A program made the translations under genes and the position numbers. DNA of 64,000 bases from Pisolithus tinctorius (Eukaryota > Basidiomycota > Agaricomycetes > Boletales > Pisolithaceae), in the NCBI GenBank assembly GCA_024663395.1, contig JANFAH010000108.1, positions 1 to 64,000 on the forward strand, given 5' to 3'. Below are positions 55,061 to 64,000 of this stretch, in pieces (positions within the stretch are counted from its first letter, which is position 1; every line of letters begins with the position of its first letter). The notes beneath the pieces were generated by a model that worked only from the letters and a program-made list of their open reading frames with translations, was not told where the DNA came from and made no database searches.

Positions 55061-56852
55061 TGTCACACACCAAAGGTGTTTGGTGAGGTGGACATGGATG
55101 TAGCTGATGACTGGAGATGAAGACCATAGCCCTCATGCGAAGAAGGACAGCCAGAAATGTCAGCAGTCATCCCTTGCACAAGAACGAGTTGCCAATGCCA
55201 AAGAAAAAGGAGGAAGCGAGTTAAGCGCCCGTGTATGGCATTCCAGTTTTCGACGTATCTCTGCCAATTCTGCAGGCACCGAAATCATTCCCACACTCGC
55301 TTGTAGTGCTCAGCCACGCGATCCTACCTTCCAAAATTGGAAAGGATTTGTGCACTCCACACATTTCTACAGCACTCCCTCCAAAAGACGCTCATTTCGC
55401 TAATTCTTCTGATATGGCCACCTCCACATCAATCATTTTGCTTGTCCCCTTTGCTAGGGACCATGGCTATGTATATCTACCAGGAGTTCCTACTAGCTTC
55501 CATCCTGAAGCATCCTGGTACATCCCATCCTCGTCTGCCCCCTCTCAGCCCATCCAGCTTGGACAGTGCATTCTTTTTGTCAGTATGACCTCTAGGAGGA
55601 CATTCTTTGGTCGCCTCAGGTCTGTCATTCGCTTGGAAAGGTCTTATGTGGTCGTTTCAGTCTCTCCAGTCCAAGAAGCATATGGATCCTTCCTCCCTGC
55701 TCCCTGCAACGTCTTCATACCAGTCTCGTCCGTTGTTCTTCCAAAATTGCAACAGCTACAGTATAATCTACTGTTCTCCACTCTCCCTGATCACATCCAT
55801 GACGAGTATGATGCACATCTTGCCTCCTTATTGCAAGATACAGCAGAAGACGCTCCCCCTTCATCCTCTCTTCCAACAGAGCCTCATTCATGAAGTTTTT
55901 ATTTGCTTCACTGAGAGGACAGTAAGGGGGGGAAAGTTGCGGTCCCTTATGCTCCTGTCACCCCACAGACCCCCAAAGCTTGACCCCTGTTGACATCTGA
56001 CTCACCCTGTCCGCTTTTGGACATACTATGTCGGCATCAGATCAGTGCTGCCTCTCTGTCATCCCACTTTGGCCCAGAAACAATCTCTTCGAGATGTGAC
56101 ATGCACAGCCTCCCCCTAATGCGATTCCAGTGCGCTTTCCCAGTTTCTGACATTACTTGACTCATACTTTGACATTCTGACTGTCTTCGACTCACCTGTT
56201 GCCAATACTTACCAATCTTTTGCCCTTGCTTACTGATTCTACACTTTTTGGCTTACTTATCCTTACCAATGCTCACCAATGCTTTCTAAGACGATTACCC
56301 ACCGCTTACATTCCTTACACATCAGTTACCAATCACTTACCAAGTGTTTGCACCTTGTTTTCCATAGGCAATGCCCCTGTACTGTATATAAATCACTGTA
56401 CTTAGGTAGCAAAAAAAAAAGAAGACATCAGAGAGCCCCTCTTGCTCGCATTTTGTTATCATTCAGAAAATCATTCAGCAGCTTCGATAGTTGAGACTTT
56501 ATTAAGGGTCTAACTATCGTCTACTTCGCTTATTATCGTCTATCATCAATCTACTTCGCTCCAAGTCCTCCCTGAGCTCAGTGCAGCTCAGAGCATCGAA
56601 TTAAGTTGTCATCCATCCTTCTGTAGGCTGACAGCAGTCTACCCCATCGCTTCCTCTCGCATTCCTGCTCCTTCTTCGTCCATAGCACCCCCAACCCTCA
56701 GCACTCATCTTTGAGTGTTGTAGTTCACAAAAACCCTCCCAAAGAACAGGTTCCACCATCTAGGTACCGCGTAGGCACACCACCACTTGCTTTCATTGTC
56801 TTTTGTGTTGGTTTTGGTTGGTTTCCACCACTGAACCCCACTTTGACTCACA
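55061..56852 (+). mobile_element. Element E, copy B, nested in copy C
   Basis: TGTCACACACC at 55061 to TTTGACTCACA at 56852, about 1.79 kb. Flanks are GCGT (left) and GCAT (right); the empty site in copy A reads GCAT, giving a 4-bp target duplication with one transition. It carries an intact ORF and downstream TATATAAATC at about 56391. Confidence 0.7.
55231..55893 (+). CDS. Element E ORF, copy B, 220 residues, unknown function
   Basis: The only undamaged copy of the E-encoded protein: MYGIPVFDVSLPILQAPKSF, VVLSHAILPSKIGKDL, MATSTSIILLVPFARDHGYV, YLPGVPTSFHPEASWYIPSS, TSRRTFFGRLRSVIRLERSY, VVVSVSPVQEAYGSFLPAP, LPDHIHDEYDAHLASLLQD, ending PTEPHS. No signal peptide, membrane helix or known domain recognised; the centre looks like beta-rich small-domain sequence. 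Compared with the decayed copies it differs by roughly a quarter of residues while keeping an open frame, which hints at past selection. It lies upstream of a TATA box within the element, that is in the U3-like half. A second in-frame start is MATSTS. Confidence 0.5.
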   Translation: MYGIPVFDVSLPILQAPKSFPHSLVVLSHAILPSKIGKDLCTPHISTALPPKDAHFANSSDMATSTSIILLVPFARDHGYVYLPGVPTSFHPEASWYIPSSSAPSQPIQLGQCILFVSMTSRRTFFGRLRSVIRLERSYVVVSVSPVQEAYGSFLPAPCNVFIPVSSVVLPKLQQLQYNLLFSTLPDHIHDEYDAHLASLLQDTAEDAPPSSSLPTEPHS

Positions 56853-56953
56853 GCATCAAAGGGGGCTAGGGCATTGGGGGTCTGTGGGGCAATGAGAGCA
56901 TATGCAATCATGTCTCCCACCCTTCCATCCTCTCAGCAAAGTTAACAAAATCT

Positions 56954-57617
56954 TCATGGACAGGGCTCTGATGGAGGAGGAGGAGAAGGGGGGACATCTT
57001 CTGCTGGATCTTGCAGTAAGAAGGCAAGATGCATGTCATACTCGTCATGAATGCGATCAGGGAGGCTGGAGGACAGTAGATTATACTGCAGCTGTCACAA
57101 TGTGGGAAGAATGATGGATGAGACTGGAATAAAGATGGTGCAGGGAGCAGGGAGGAATGATCCATATGCTTCATCAACCGGGGAGACTGAAACGACCACA
57201 TAAGACCTTTCTAACTGAGTGACAGACCTGAGGCGACCAAAGAACATCCTTCTGGAAGTCATACTGCCAAGGAGAACATGCTGACCAAGCTGCATGGGAT
57301 GAGATGGGGCTGACAACGATGGGATGAACCAGGGGGCTTCAGGATGGAAGCTGGAGGGAATGCCTGGCCAATACACATAGCCACTGTCTCTGGCAAATGA
57401 GACAAGTGAGACGACTGATGAAGAGGTGGCCATGATTGATGGACTTAGCGAAATGAGTGTCTGATGGATGGAGTGCTGTAGAAATGCGCAGGGTGCAAGG
57501 ATCCTCTCCAAATTTGGAAGGAAGAATCATGGGGCTGAGGACTTTAAGTGAGTGTGGGAATGGAGTCGATATCTTTGGAAATGGTGGAGATACGATGAAA
57601 ACCAGAACGCCATATGC
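56954..57617 (-). pseudogene. Element E ORF, copy C (frameshifted)
   Basis: Very similar to copy A (TSRRMFFGRLRSVTQLERSY, VSPVDEAYGSFLPAPCTIF) and shares with it the frame break before MATSSS and the TGA after LPTL. The initiating ATG is also lost (ATATGG). Confidence 0.6.
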
Positions 57618-57836
57618 AGGTGCTAAACACCCTTAATGTGCACTTAACTCGCTTCCTCTTTTCTCTTTAGCACTGACGACTCGTTCTTGTGCGAAGGATG
57701 ACTGTTAATGTCTGACAGTCTTTCTATGCATGAGGCCTTTAGTCTTCATCTGCATGCCTGGGCATTGTGCGCAACTCATTGACAAGTTAGGCAGAGTCAG
57801 CTGTAACCATGTCCACAACACCTTTGGTGTGTGACA

Positions 57837-58762
57837 CCAATATGTGGAGAGAGACGTAGGTATCCTTGACTCATGCATAAGCCAATACCCAAATTTCTGT
57901 GTCCCAGATAATACCCATTCACCACCAATCATTTCCATTACATCAACCTTTACTTGCCATGCATGCCTTGTGTACAAGAGAGGACTTGGATTTTGATGTG
58001 AGTAATGTGCAGTAATTACTATACACCTTGCCCATCCCTTGACTTTGACAGGCGATTCCCATCCATCACCAGGTATTTCTATTTCCAGACGATGCAACCA
58101 ATGACGATGAAGGTACCCCTCGTCCTGCAACTATCAAGTCCTATAGGACCGGAGTACCAGGAGGTCCTAGTTCCAAGAGAGAAATGATCCAAAATGTCGA
58201 AGGCACTGCAGAAAGGTATGTGATCATGTCATTGTGGGGCTCGTCTGAAGCTAATTAAACTCTCCTCAAGTACTCCGAGGCACAGTGTTATGGTGCCAGA
58301 GCACCAGGAACACAAAATTTGCAACCTAAATGTTGTCATTGGCCATTTTATCTCATCAGGCAATGCTCCCCTTGAGCGCCCTCCTGTGCATTCCCAAGCA
58401 GTCCATGGAGACCTTTACATTCACCACTACAAGAATTGGGTCCAGATATGGTTAAGAGACAGCAACCAATGGCTACCAGATATTAAGGACAGATGTCACC
58501 ACCCAACATTACCAGAGTACTGTTTGTATGTGGCTAAGGGTGTGGAGCCTACTTGGGTTACCAGGAAGACAAGATCAACATACAAAGGAAGGCTAAAGAA
58601 TCGCATTCAGCGGCAAGAGGATGGTAAATATTTGCATGAGTCACTGTTCAAGCACCTTTTCTAACCCATGCACACTCTAGTGCCCAATAATCACATAGGG
58701 GTGGTTGCAACGAGTCTTTAGTCAGGTCTGGAGATGGTTGAGGTAGTAGCAACCAGTAGTGT
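57837..58762. other. Unresolved coding-like stretch between element E and gypsy B
   Basis: Plus-strand reading YVERDVGILDSCISQYPNFC, then ISITSTFTCHACLVYKRGLG before a possible GTGAGT donor near 57990, and a 124-codon frame at 58290-58664 (FISSGNAPLERPPVHSQAVH, NWVQIWLRDSNQWLPDIKDR, EYCLYVAKGVEPTWVTRKTR), look like exons of one degenerate gene. Splicing does not close cleanly. Not recognised. Confidence 0.3.
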
Positions 58763-59476
58763 TGTCATAACCATGTGTTCGTCATAGGTCTTTGCTCACT
58801 CCACAACCTTTTCTGCTGGTCATCCACTCACTCCGCACCAACTCTGCCCAACTTCTGTTGGTTGCGAACCATCTCCGCTCCGACTGTTGTCGGACTTGTG
58901 TTGCTCTCCTACCAGACCGAGTGGTCCATTCTCTGAGGGGTCATGTGACTACCTTCGCAGTCAGGTACTCTGCAGTGCACTGACTGCATGGTCCAGCACC
59001 TGGACTGTTACCTTTTCTGGATGTTCTGTGTTACCCATTTGTATGTCCTCTGTCTACCCTTCATTTGTCGTCCAGGAAATTTTACTTGAAAATTTATGAG
59101 TCTCCATATGTCAGTTCTGATTCTGATTACTGTACCTGCATAGCAGTATAAAAGCATGTACTGTACTCCACTGTTCTTCAGTATGAATATCAACTTAGTT
59201 CCTACTCCCTCTGATTCCATCTTCTGTCTGTCAGAGTTATCTCTGACTCTCTGTCTGTACTCTCCCTCTGAAATACGAGGGCTGAGATCATGCAAGGGGG
59301 TAGCGCATGAGCTAAACCCAACACCCTCACTCTGCTCCACCTTTGTCTTGGTGGTCTTCGTTCCTGCCAACACTCCGCTAGTTGGAGTTCTGTTCTTCTG
59401 TGTCGGACTTGCTTCCGAACCCTTCTCTAGACCTTATATAGCATCGGAGTTGGTCGAAGTAGGCCTGGACTTGACA
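58763..59476 (+). repeat. 5' LTR of gypsy B, 714 bp
   Basis: TGTCATAACC...GGACTTGACA, with CTTATATAGC at about 59434 as the likely TATA box. Same length as the solo LTR at 53466-54179. Confidence 0.92.
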
Positions 59477-59537
59477 GTATATTCGTACTCGCACTTGTAC
59501 GATCTCCTTTTCTGTCTTCCAAAAAACTTATGCCATT

Positions 59538-60806
59538 ATGAGAACTCGAGCTCAATCCCAGAGAGAGGTCACTGAGAACCTTGCTGTAGCGCTAGCTAAT
59601 CTGCATTGACTCCCTTCCGTCGTTGAACAATTCCAGTCTTTCTCCACTCAACGCTGCTCTCGTGCTGAAGGCAAAAGCGCTTCACAAGCTGGTCACTCCA
59701 ACCTCCACCCATCAGCCTTCCATACTCCACCTCCTCGTAACCAAGATGATGGACCCAACCCTGACCCTGATTATCCTGATGGTGATCCCGATGGTGGGGG
59801 CAGCAGTGATGGGGATGTCCCCAAAGACCTGGCTGAGCTGCCAGAGGATCCCCTTGTAGCTCTTGCTAGAGCTGTGCATGCACTTGTGCAGTCTAGTTCA
59901 TGCACTGGGGACTCCGCTCCGAAAACCAAAGTCCGTGAGCCTGATACCTTTGATGGCTCCAACCCCAAGAAACTCCATGAGTTCCTCATACAATGCGAGC
60001 TAAACTTCCAAGACCACCCTCGTGCATTCCGCTCCAACAGAGCAAAGGTTACCTTTGCTCAATCTTATCTTAAGGGTATGGCCCTGGCTTGGTTCGAGCC
60101 AGACCTGCTAAACCCCGACAACTATGACCACCCGCTCTGGATGGACGACTACCATGAGTTCTTACAAGAGCTCACAACCAATTTCGGTCCACAGGATGCC
60201 ATAGCGGATGCCGTCCAACAACTCGAGAACCTCACCATGAAAGATGGTTCTTGAATCACCAAATACATCATGGAGTTCAATCACTGGGCTTCACAGGTCA
60301 AGGACTACGGTGTTGGTGCACTCTGCCACCACTTCTATAGTGGACTTCCAGACTGCATCAAGGATGAGATTGCTCGCATCAGAAAGCCTTCTACCCTCGC
60401 ACAACTACATGAACTCGCTCAAACCATTGATGCGTGTTACTGGGAGTGCAAAGCAGAGATCTCGCGCACCACCAAATCCACCTCTGACAAGTCGCAGTCT
60501 TCCAACTCCGACAATAAACCCAAATCATCGTCCTCCTCCTCTGCTTCAAAATCCGACACCAAGGGCAAGGGTAAACAGAAAGATCTGCCCAAGTCTGATA
60601 TTGCTCATCTTCTGGGCAAGAATGGCAAACTCACCTCTGCTGAACGCCAGTGCAGGATGAAAAACAACCTCTGCCTCTTCTGTGGCGAGGCTGGCCATTC
60701 TGCCAAGGACTGTCCCAAGTCCACCTCCTGTGCAGCCAAAGCCCGTGCAGCTACGGCTGGAACTCTGCCTCCTCTGCCTGCGGAGAAGGCAGAGCCAAAA
60801 AATTAG
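59538..60806 (+). pseudogene. gag: gag of gypsy B, two TGA breaks
   Basis: One frame from ATG 59538 (MRTRAQSQREVTENLAVALA) to TAG 60804-60806, about 420 codons. TGA codons occur near 59609 and at 60252, both where Trp fits (NLH-stop-LPSVVEQF; KDGS-stop-ITKYIMEF). The capsid core reads REPDTFDGSNPKKLHEFLIQ, FAQSYLKGMALAWFEPDLL, DDYHEFLQELTTNFGP, typical of gypsy gag. A Ser/Lys-rich linker leads to the CCHC knuckle CLFCGEAGHSAKDC. The last codons contain an A AAA AAT run just before the stop. Confidence 0.9.
60797..60803 (+). promoter_or_regulatory. Candidate -1 frameshift slippery heptamer A AAA AAT
   Basis: In the gag frame the sequence is CC[A AAA AAT] followed at once by the gag stop TAG. 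This has the X XXY YYZ form of -1 programmed frameshift sites, and the pol frame that opens beyond is exactly the -1 frame. Whether a downstream RNA structure exists was not resolved. Confidence 0.6.
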
Positions 60807-63800
60807 TCCGCTCCTCCAGGGAGCTCGCACAGCCTGGAGGAAGCATTGATCCCAACTGTGCGCAACTGGACATCTGACTCAACACATCTGCTCTTTCTAG
60901 TCCCAATTCTTTACTTCCGTCTGTAACTCTTCTGGATTATTCTGTTGATACTTACTCTGCATTGATCGATTCTGGTTCTTCTCATTGCTTTGTAGACCCA
61001 TCTGTAATCAAAAAATATGCTATTTCTGTTTCCTCCATTTCTCCACCAATTCCGCTCCACTTGTTCGATGGTAGTACAAATGCTGTCATTTCCCAAGAAG
61101 TAGATCTTTCCCTCCACTTTCCTTCCAGTGATGTCAATTCCGTTTCATTTTATGTTACTCCGTTGGATTCTTCATGTTCGCTGGTGTTAGGACACAACTA
61201 GCTCACCCGCTTCAATCCGTTGATTGAGATTGACTGGGTACTGGGCAGTATATCATTCAAACCATCACTACAGGGAATGCCGACACCCCAGGCGCCTTCA
61301 TCATCTTCCGCTGCGACCTCCGCTCCATCTGCAGCTCTGTCTGCAGCTCCAACAGACTTGCTGCACTCTGCTCCACTCATCTCACTCATCAATGCTGCTG
61401 CATATGTCAGAGCCTGTGCTCTCCCTGGCTCTAGACAGTTCCGCTTGCAGCTCTCCACTGATGATGTGAAGCTTCATGTGTCCTCTGCATCTTCTCTGCC
61501 TCCTGACCTCTCTTCGGTTCCTCCTGAGTATCACGAGTTTGCCAATGTCTTTAGTAAAGACAAGGCTACGAAACTTCCACCACATCACTTGTTTGATCTC
61601 AAGATCGATCTCGAGGAAGGAGCTTCTCTGCCCATTGGTACAATCTACTCTCTTTCTCTGCCAGAGCTTGAAGCTCTCTGCACCTTCATTGACAAGCCTC
61701 TTGGCTATGGCTTCATCAAACAATCCACCTCCGCTCACGGTGCCCCTGTCCTCTTCATGAAGAAGAAGGATGGCTCACTCCACCTCTGTGTAGACTACCG
61801 AGGACTCAATAAAATCACAAAAAAAGACTGCTATCCGCTGCTGCTCATCTCCAACCTACTCGACTCTCCAAGCTGTGCTAAAGTCTACACCAAGATTGAT
61901 CTCCGCCATGCCTATCATCTGGTCTGCATAGCAGACGGAGATGAATGGAAAATGGTGTTCTGCACTCGTTATGGTTCTTACGAGTGGCATGTAATGCCAT
62001 TCGGTCTGACTAATGTGCCTGCAGCTTTCCAGCGATTCGTCAATAGCATCATTGCAGACATGCTTGATGTCTGTGTCATGGTGTACCTCGATGACATCTT
62101 AATTTATTCGCAGAACATGGAGTTGCACTGCGAGCATGTAAAAGAGGTACTCCACTGCCTTTGAAAGCATGGTCTCTATGCCAAGCCAGAGAAGTGCGAG
62201 TTTCACTCTGACTCCATCGAGTACCTCAGTTATGTTCTTTCTCCCTCCGGTCTCACCATGTCCACTGAGAAAGTTCAGGCAGTCCGTGACTGGCCTGAGC
62301 CACGGAAGGTGCGAGACATCCAGTCCTTCCTTGGTTTCGCAAATTTCTACAGGCGATTCATTAACAACTACTCCGACATCATTGTTCCACTCACTCGCCT
62401 CACATGAAAGGGTGCTCCTTGGAACTTTTCCGAGGAGTGCTGCTCCGCTTTCCACCACCTGAAGGATGCCTTCAGCTCTGCTCCTATTCTCACTCATTGG
62501 GTCCCTGACGCTCCGCTTACAGTGGAAACTGATGCCTCTGACTATGCCATCACCAGTATTTTGTCAATCACCTGCTCCGACGGTGAACTCCGCCCAGTCA
62601 CTTTCTACTCCCAGACCATGACCGCGCCAGAACTCAATTATGATACCCACAACAAGGAGCTGTTGGCTATCTTCGAGGCTTTCTGCCATTGGCGGCATTA
62701 CTTAGAAGGCTCCACCTTACCTGTCAACATGGTGATGGACCACAAAAACCTTGAGTATTTTTCTACCTCTAAGGTTCTCACCCGTCAACAGGCCCGCTGG
62801 TCGGAGTATCTTTCGCAGTTTAACCTTTCCATCCGCTTCTGACCTGGCCACCTAGGAGCCAAACCCAATGCACTTACACAACATTGGGATGTCTACCCAA
62901 AAGGGGGGGATAGGGACTATGTGCAGGTAAACCCTCATAATCTCCACCCTATGTTTACACAGGAGCAACTCACATCATCCCTCCATACCACCACCCTCAT
63001 GGCACCTGTGCCCCATGCTGCCATGGTCTTCGATGTTGAGTGCTTGCACTCCGACATCATCTCTGCCCTACCCTCCCACCCTGTCTCCGCTAGCTATCTT
63101 CCAACTCCGACTAGGCCTTGGTGGTCCCTGGACTCCGACAGTCTACTCTGCCTGGACAGTCGCATCTTTGTCCCAGACATTGATGATCTCTGCCTCTGAG
63201 TGCTTCAGTTTAAGCATGACCACCCTCTAGCAGGCCATTTCGGGCAAAACCGCACCCTAGAACTCGTCTGCAGGGACAATGTGTGGCCTAACCTCCGCTC
63301 CAATGTGAAGGAATATGTCAGGTCTTGCACCACCTGTGGACGGAGCAAAACTCCGCAACACCACCCCTATGGTCTACTGAAGCAACTCCCCGTCCCAGAG
63401 AGACCTTGGAACTCCATCTCCATGGACTTCATCGAACACCTCCCCAACTCTGATGGCTACTCCGCCATACTCGTGGTAGTGGACCGCCTCTCAAAACAAG
63501 CAGTGTTCATCCCCACCCATGACTCCATCACCTCTGCCAAACTCGCTAAGCTCTTCCTTACCCATGTCTTCTCCAAGCATGGAGTACCAGCTAATGTCAC
63601 CTCTGACAGAGGTCCTGAGTTCGTCTCACACTTCTTCCGCTCTCTAGGAAAGGCCCTTGATATGCATCTTCACTTGACTTTGGGTTACCACCCAGAAGGC
63701 GATGGCCAGACCGAGTGAACGAACCAGACCCTTGAACAGTACCTTCATGTCTACTGTAACTACCAACAAGACAACTGGGCTGAGCTGTTACCTCTAGTGG

Positions 63801-64000
63801 AGTTTGCCTTCAATAACGCACCAAGTGCAACTACTGGAGTCTCTCCCTTCTTTGCTAACAAGGGATACCATCCAAACCTGTCTGTGGTCCCTGACCAAGA
63901 CTTTACCTCTCCAAGGGCTCACGACTATGTCGTTGAGCTCTCCACCCTTCATGACTTCCTCCACTCTGAAATGTCCACCACTCAACAGTGCTACCAGGGT
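60804..64000 (+). pseudogene. pol: pol of gypsy B: protease, RT, RNase H, integrase (3' end outside)
   Basis: All pieces share one frame, -1 to gag. Protease: SALIDSGSSHCFVDPSVIKK (DSG). RT: VLFMKKKDGSLHLCVDYRGL, YEWHVMPFGLTNVPAAFQRF, and the YLDD active site in MVYLDDILIYSQN. Then [20 protein letters not shown]. RNase H: LTVETDASDYAITSIL and ELLAIFEAFCHWRHYLEG, with the TDAS aspartate intact. Integrase: HDHPLAGHFGQNRTLEL and CTTCGRSK (HHCC), SMDFIEHLPNSDGY, TSDRGPEFVSHFF, HPEGDGQTE. In-frame stops occur near 61199, 62162, 62405, 62840, 63197 and 63716, at places where relatives have Trp or Arg. The element is otherwise well preserved. A chromodomain, if present, would lie off the edge. Confidence 0.92.

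Larger units (their letters stand above)
54191..57836 (-). mobile_element. Element E, copy C, interrupted by copy B
   Basis: TGTGAGTC at 54191 to GTGTGACA ending at 57836, same layout as copy A. It is split at 55060/56853 by copy B, which lies in the opposite direction. Removing copy B gives about 1.85 kb. Its two flanks (ACGG and CCAA) do not match, so the original duplication is lost or the ends come from different copies. Confidence 0.65.
58763..64000 (+). mobile_element. Ty3/gypsy retrotransposon B, 5' LTR to integrase, continues past the edge
   Basis: A 714-bp 5' LTR (58763-59476), then gag and pol on the plus strand. It is a different family from element A: the LTRs are unrelated and pol differs. 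The LTR matches the solo LTRs at 53466 and (reverse) 46785. Premature stops are TGA or TAG only. The 3' part and second LTR lie outside the window. Confidence 0.92.

Noticed and set aside
59623..59859. Plus-strand frame starting MNNSSLSPLNAALV
   Set aside because: Out of frame with the recognised gypsy B gag, which runs through the same bases.

Overview
This window is fungal nuclear DNA, almost certainly from a mushroom-forming basidiomycete (Agaricomycetes). The genes are packed with 45-70 nt GT-AG introns. They include a basidiomycete-type histone H2A, FIS1 and U2AF2, a NACHT-WD40 (NLR-like) gene of the expanded Agaricomycete type, and Ty3/gypsy chromoviruses. No bacterial operons, CRISPR arrays, rRNA genes or convincing tRNA genes were seen.

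The left third (1-26.6 kb) is mainly ordinary gene space. In order it holds: the 5' part of the splicing factor U2AF large subunit (minus) head-to-head with FIS1 (plus); a CK1-family kinase remnant with two frameshifts (minus); a peptidase M50B-like membrane protein (minus) divergent from histone H2A (plus); an F-BAR/DEP/RhoGAP protein (minus); a CpG-poor repeat patch (12.9-15.3 kb); a large NACHT-WD40 gene with 14 near-identical WD repeats (minus, 15.3-20.7 kb); an ornithine cyclodeaminase/mu-crystallin family gene with one in-frame TGA (minus); and a vacuolar carboxypeptidase S-like M20 peptidase (plus).

From 26.6 kb to the right edge the window is a graveyard of mobile elements. It opens with a CpG-decayed duplicate of part of the RhoGAP gene (26.6-27.9 kb). 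A complete gypsy element (31,476-39,589) with two 671-bp LTRs and a GAGAG target duplication sits inside an older gypsy integrase. Next come Tc1/mariner-like MITEs, then a DDE transposon with an intact three-exon transposase flanked by minisatellite arrays and a perfect inverted repeat (about 40.8-45.1 kb). A gene of unknown function (45.6-53.3 kb) carries a four-level nest of insertions that can be read from the repeats themselves: gene, then element E, then a 714-bp gypsy solo LTR, then a gag-only LTR element. Further copies of E (one inside another), another solo LTR, and the 5' half of a gypsy element related to that solo LTR (58,763 to the edge) complete the window.

Two patterns tie the window together. 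First, repeats are strongly depleted of CpG and their broken ORFs are interrupted almost only by TGA (occasionally TAG) where Trp or Arg is expected. This is what C-to-T decay at methylated or RIP-like-targeted sites would give. Second, the same CpG depletion covers the WD40 half of the NLR gene but stops sharply at its NACHT half, so repeat-directed mutation may be acting on an immune-type gene. Coordinates of splice sites were worked out by eye from frame continuity and consensus sites, and family names come from recognised motifs, not database searches.
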